From: an uncultured Dehalococcoidia bacterium | GTDB taxonomy: Bacteria > Chloroflexota > Dehalococcoidia > Dehalococcoidales > UBA3254 | Assembly (NCBI GenBank): GCA_903890885.1 | Contig: CAITCX010000444.1 | Coordinates: 1 to 6,728, forward strand | Direction: 5' to 3' | Length of the DNA stretch: 6,728 nt | Shown: positions 6,612 through 6,728 of the stretch, piece after piece | Position numbering within the stretch: position 1 is the first letter of the stretch | Layout: every line of letters starts with the position of its first letter | Made by a program: the position numbers and the translations under genes | The notes under the pieces: generated by a model | The model's input: the letters and a program-made list of their open reading frames with translations, nothing else | Told to the model about the DNA's origin: nothing | The model's database searches: none

Positions 6612-6728
6612 CTCGATGCTAATATCGAGGCTGTTTAACAGGAGCATGACTTCAGGAAGGGAAAAGCGGGCCTTTTTGAGAATATTTACTTTGATATCGA
6701 TGCAGTAGTTTTTTGCTCCCCGTAAATC
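6609..6728 (-). CDS. C-terminal end of an unidentified protein, convergent with ktrA, truncated by window edge
   Basis: Read on the minus strand from the window end, a frame stays open for 39 codons and stops with TAA at 6609-6611, 28 bases after the ktrA stop. The residues look protein-like: a mixed basic stretch (KVNILKKARF) followed by a probable amphipathic helix (SLPEVMLLLNSLDI). One other minus frame stops early, and the remaining one gives a shorter, low-complexity peptide. The family was not recognised. The length is too short to prove coding, and no start can be seen. The convergent layout, with stops close together, is the main support. Confidence 0.4.
   Translation of the reverse strand, partial: DLRGAKNYCIDIKVNILKKARFSLPEVMLLLNSLDISIE

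Noticed and set aside
6617..6709. Plus-strand mini-ORF after ktrA starting at ATG 6617
   Set aside because: It is about 30 codons with no ribosome-binding site, basic and low-information, and it overlaps the more protein-like minus-strand frame.

Overview
The window is ordinary bacterial chromosome of moderate G+C (judged by eye). It holds six clear genes on the plus strand and probably the 3' tail of a seventh on the minus strand. There are no RNA genes, IS elements, CRISPR repeats or phage genes. The taxon cannot be fixed from sequence alone. An oligopeptide-type solute-binding protein, a beta-keto acid cleavage enzyme (BKACE) and a KtrAB system together would fit an anaerobic Chloroflexota (Dehalococcoidia-like) or Firmicutes-like heterotroph. 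This is a low-confidence inference from protein style.

Positions 1-1375 are the C-terminal ~457 residues of a family 5 solute-binding protein whose N-terminus lies outside the window. The 185-bp gap after it (1376-1560) contains a strong hairpin with a displaced T-run and a possible weak promoter. Positions 1561-4290 hold three tightly spaced genes: a 3-hydroxyacyl-CoA-dehydrogenase-family oxidoreductase, a classical SDR oxidoreductase and a DUF849/BKACE-type enzyme. A perfect 18-bp bidirectional terminator at 4326-4367 closes this unit. A promoter with a consensus TATAAT box then precedes ktrB-ktrA (4465-6580), a potassium channel subunit and its nucleotide-binding RCK regulator. The last 120 bases are open on the minus strand as a convergent partial ORF.

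The most interesting unit is the catabolic trio. The simplest reading is that the binding protein delivers a small substrate, one or both dehydrogenases oxidise a beta-hydroxy acid to a beta-keto acid, and the BKACE exchanges it with acetyl-CoA to give acetoacetate and a new acyl-CoA. The logic resembles aerobic carnitine degradation, where an HAD-family dehydrogenase feeds a DUF849 enzyme. Here an SDR is added, no thioesterase is visible, and the substrate is unknown. The HAD-family enzyme also lacks the pocket serine of classical 3-hydroxyacyl-CoA dehydrogenases, which supports a non-standard substrate. KtrAB is a separate housekeeping transcription unit.
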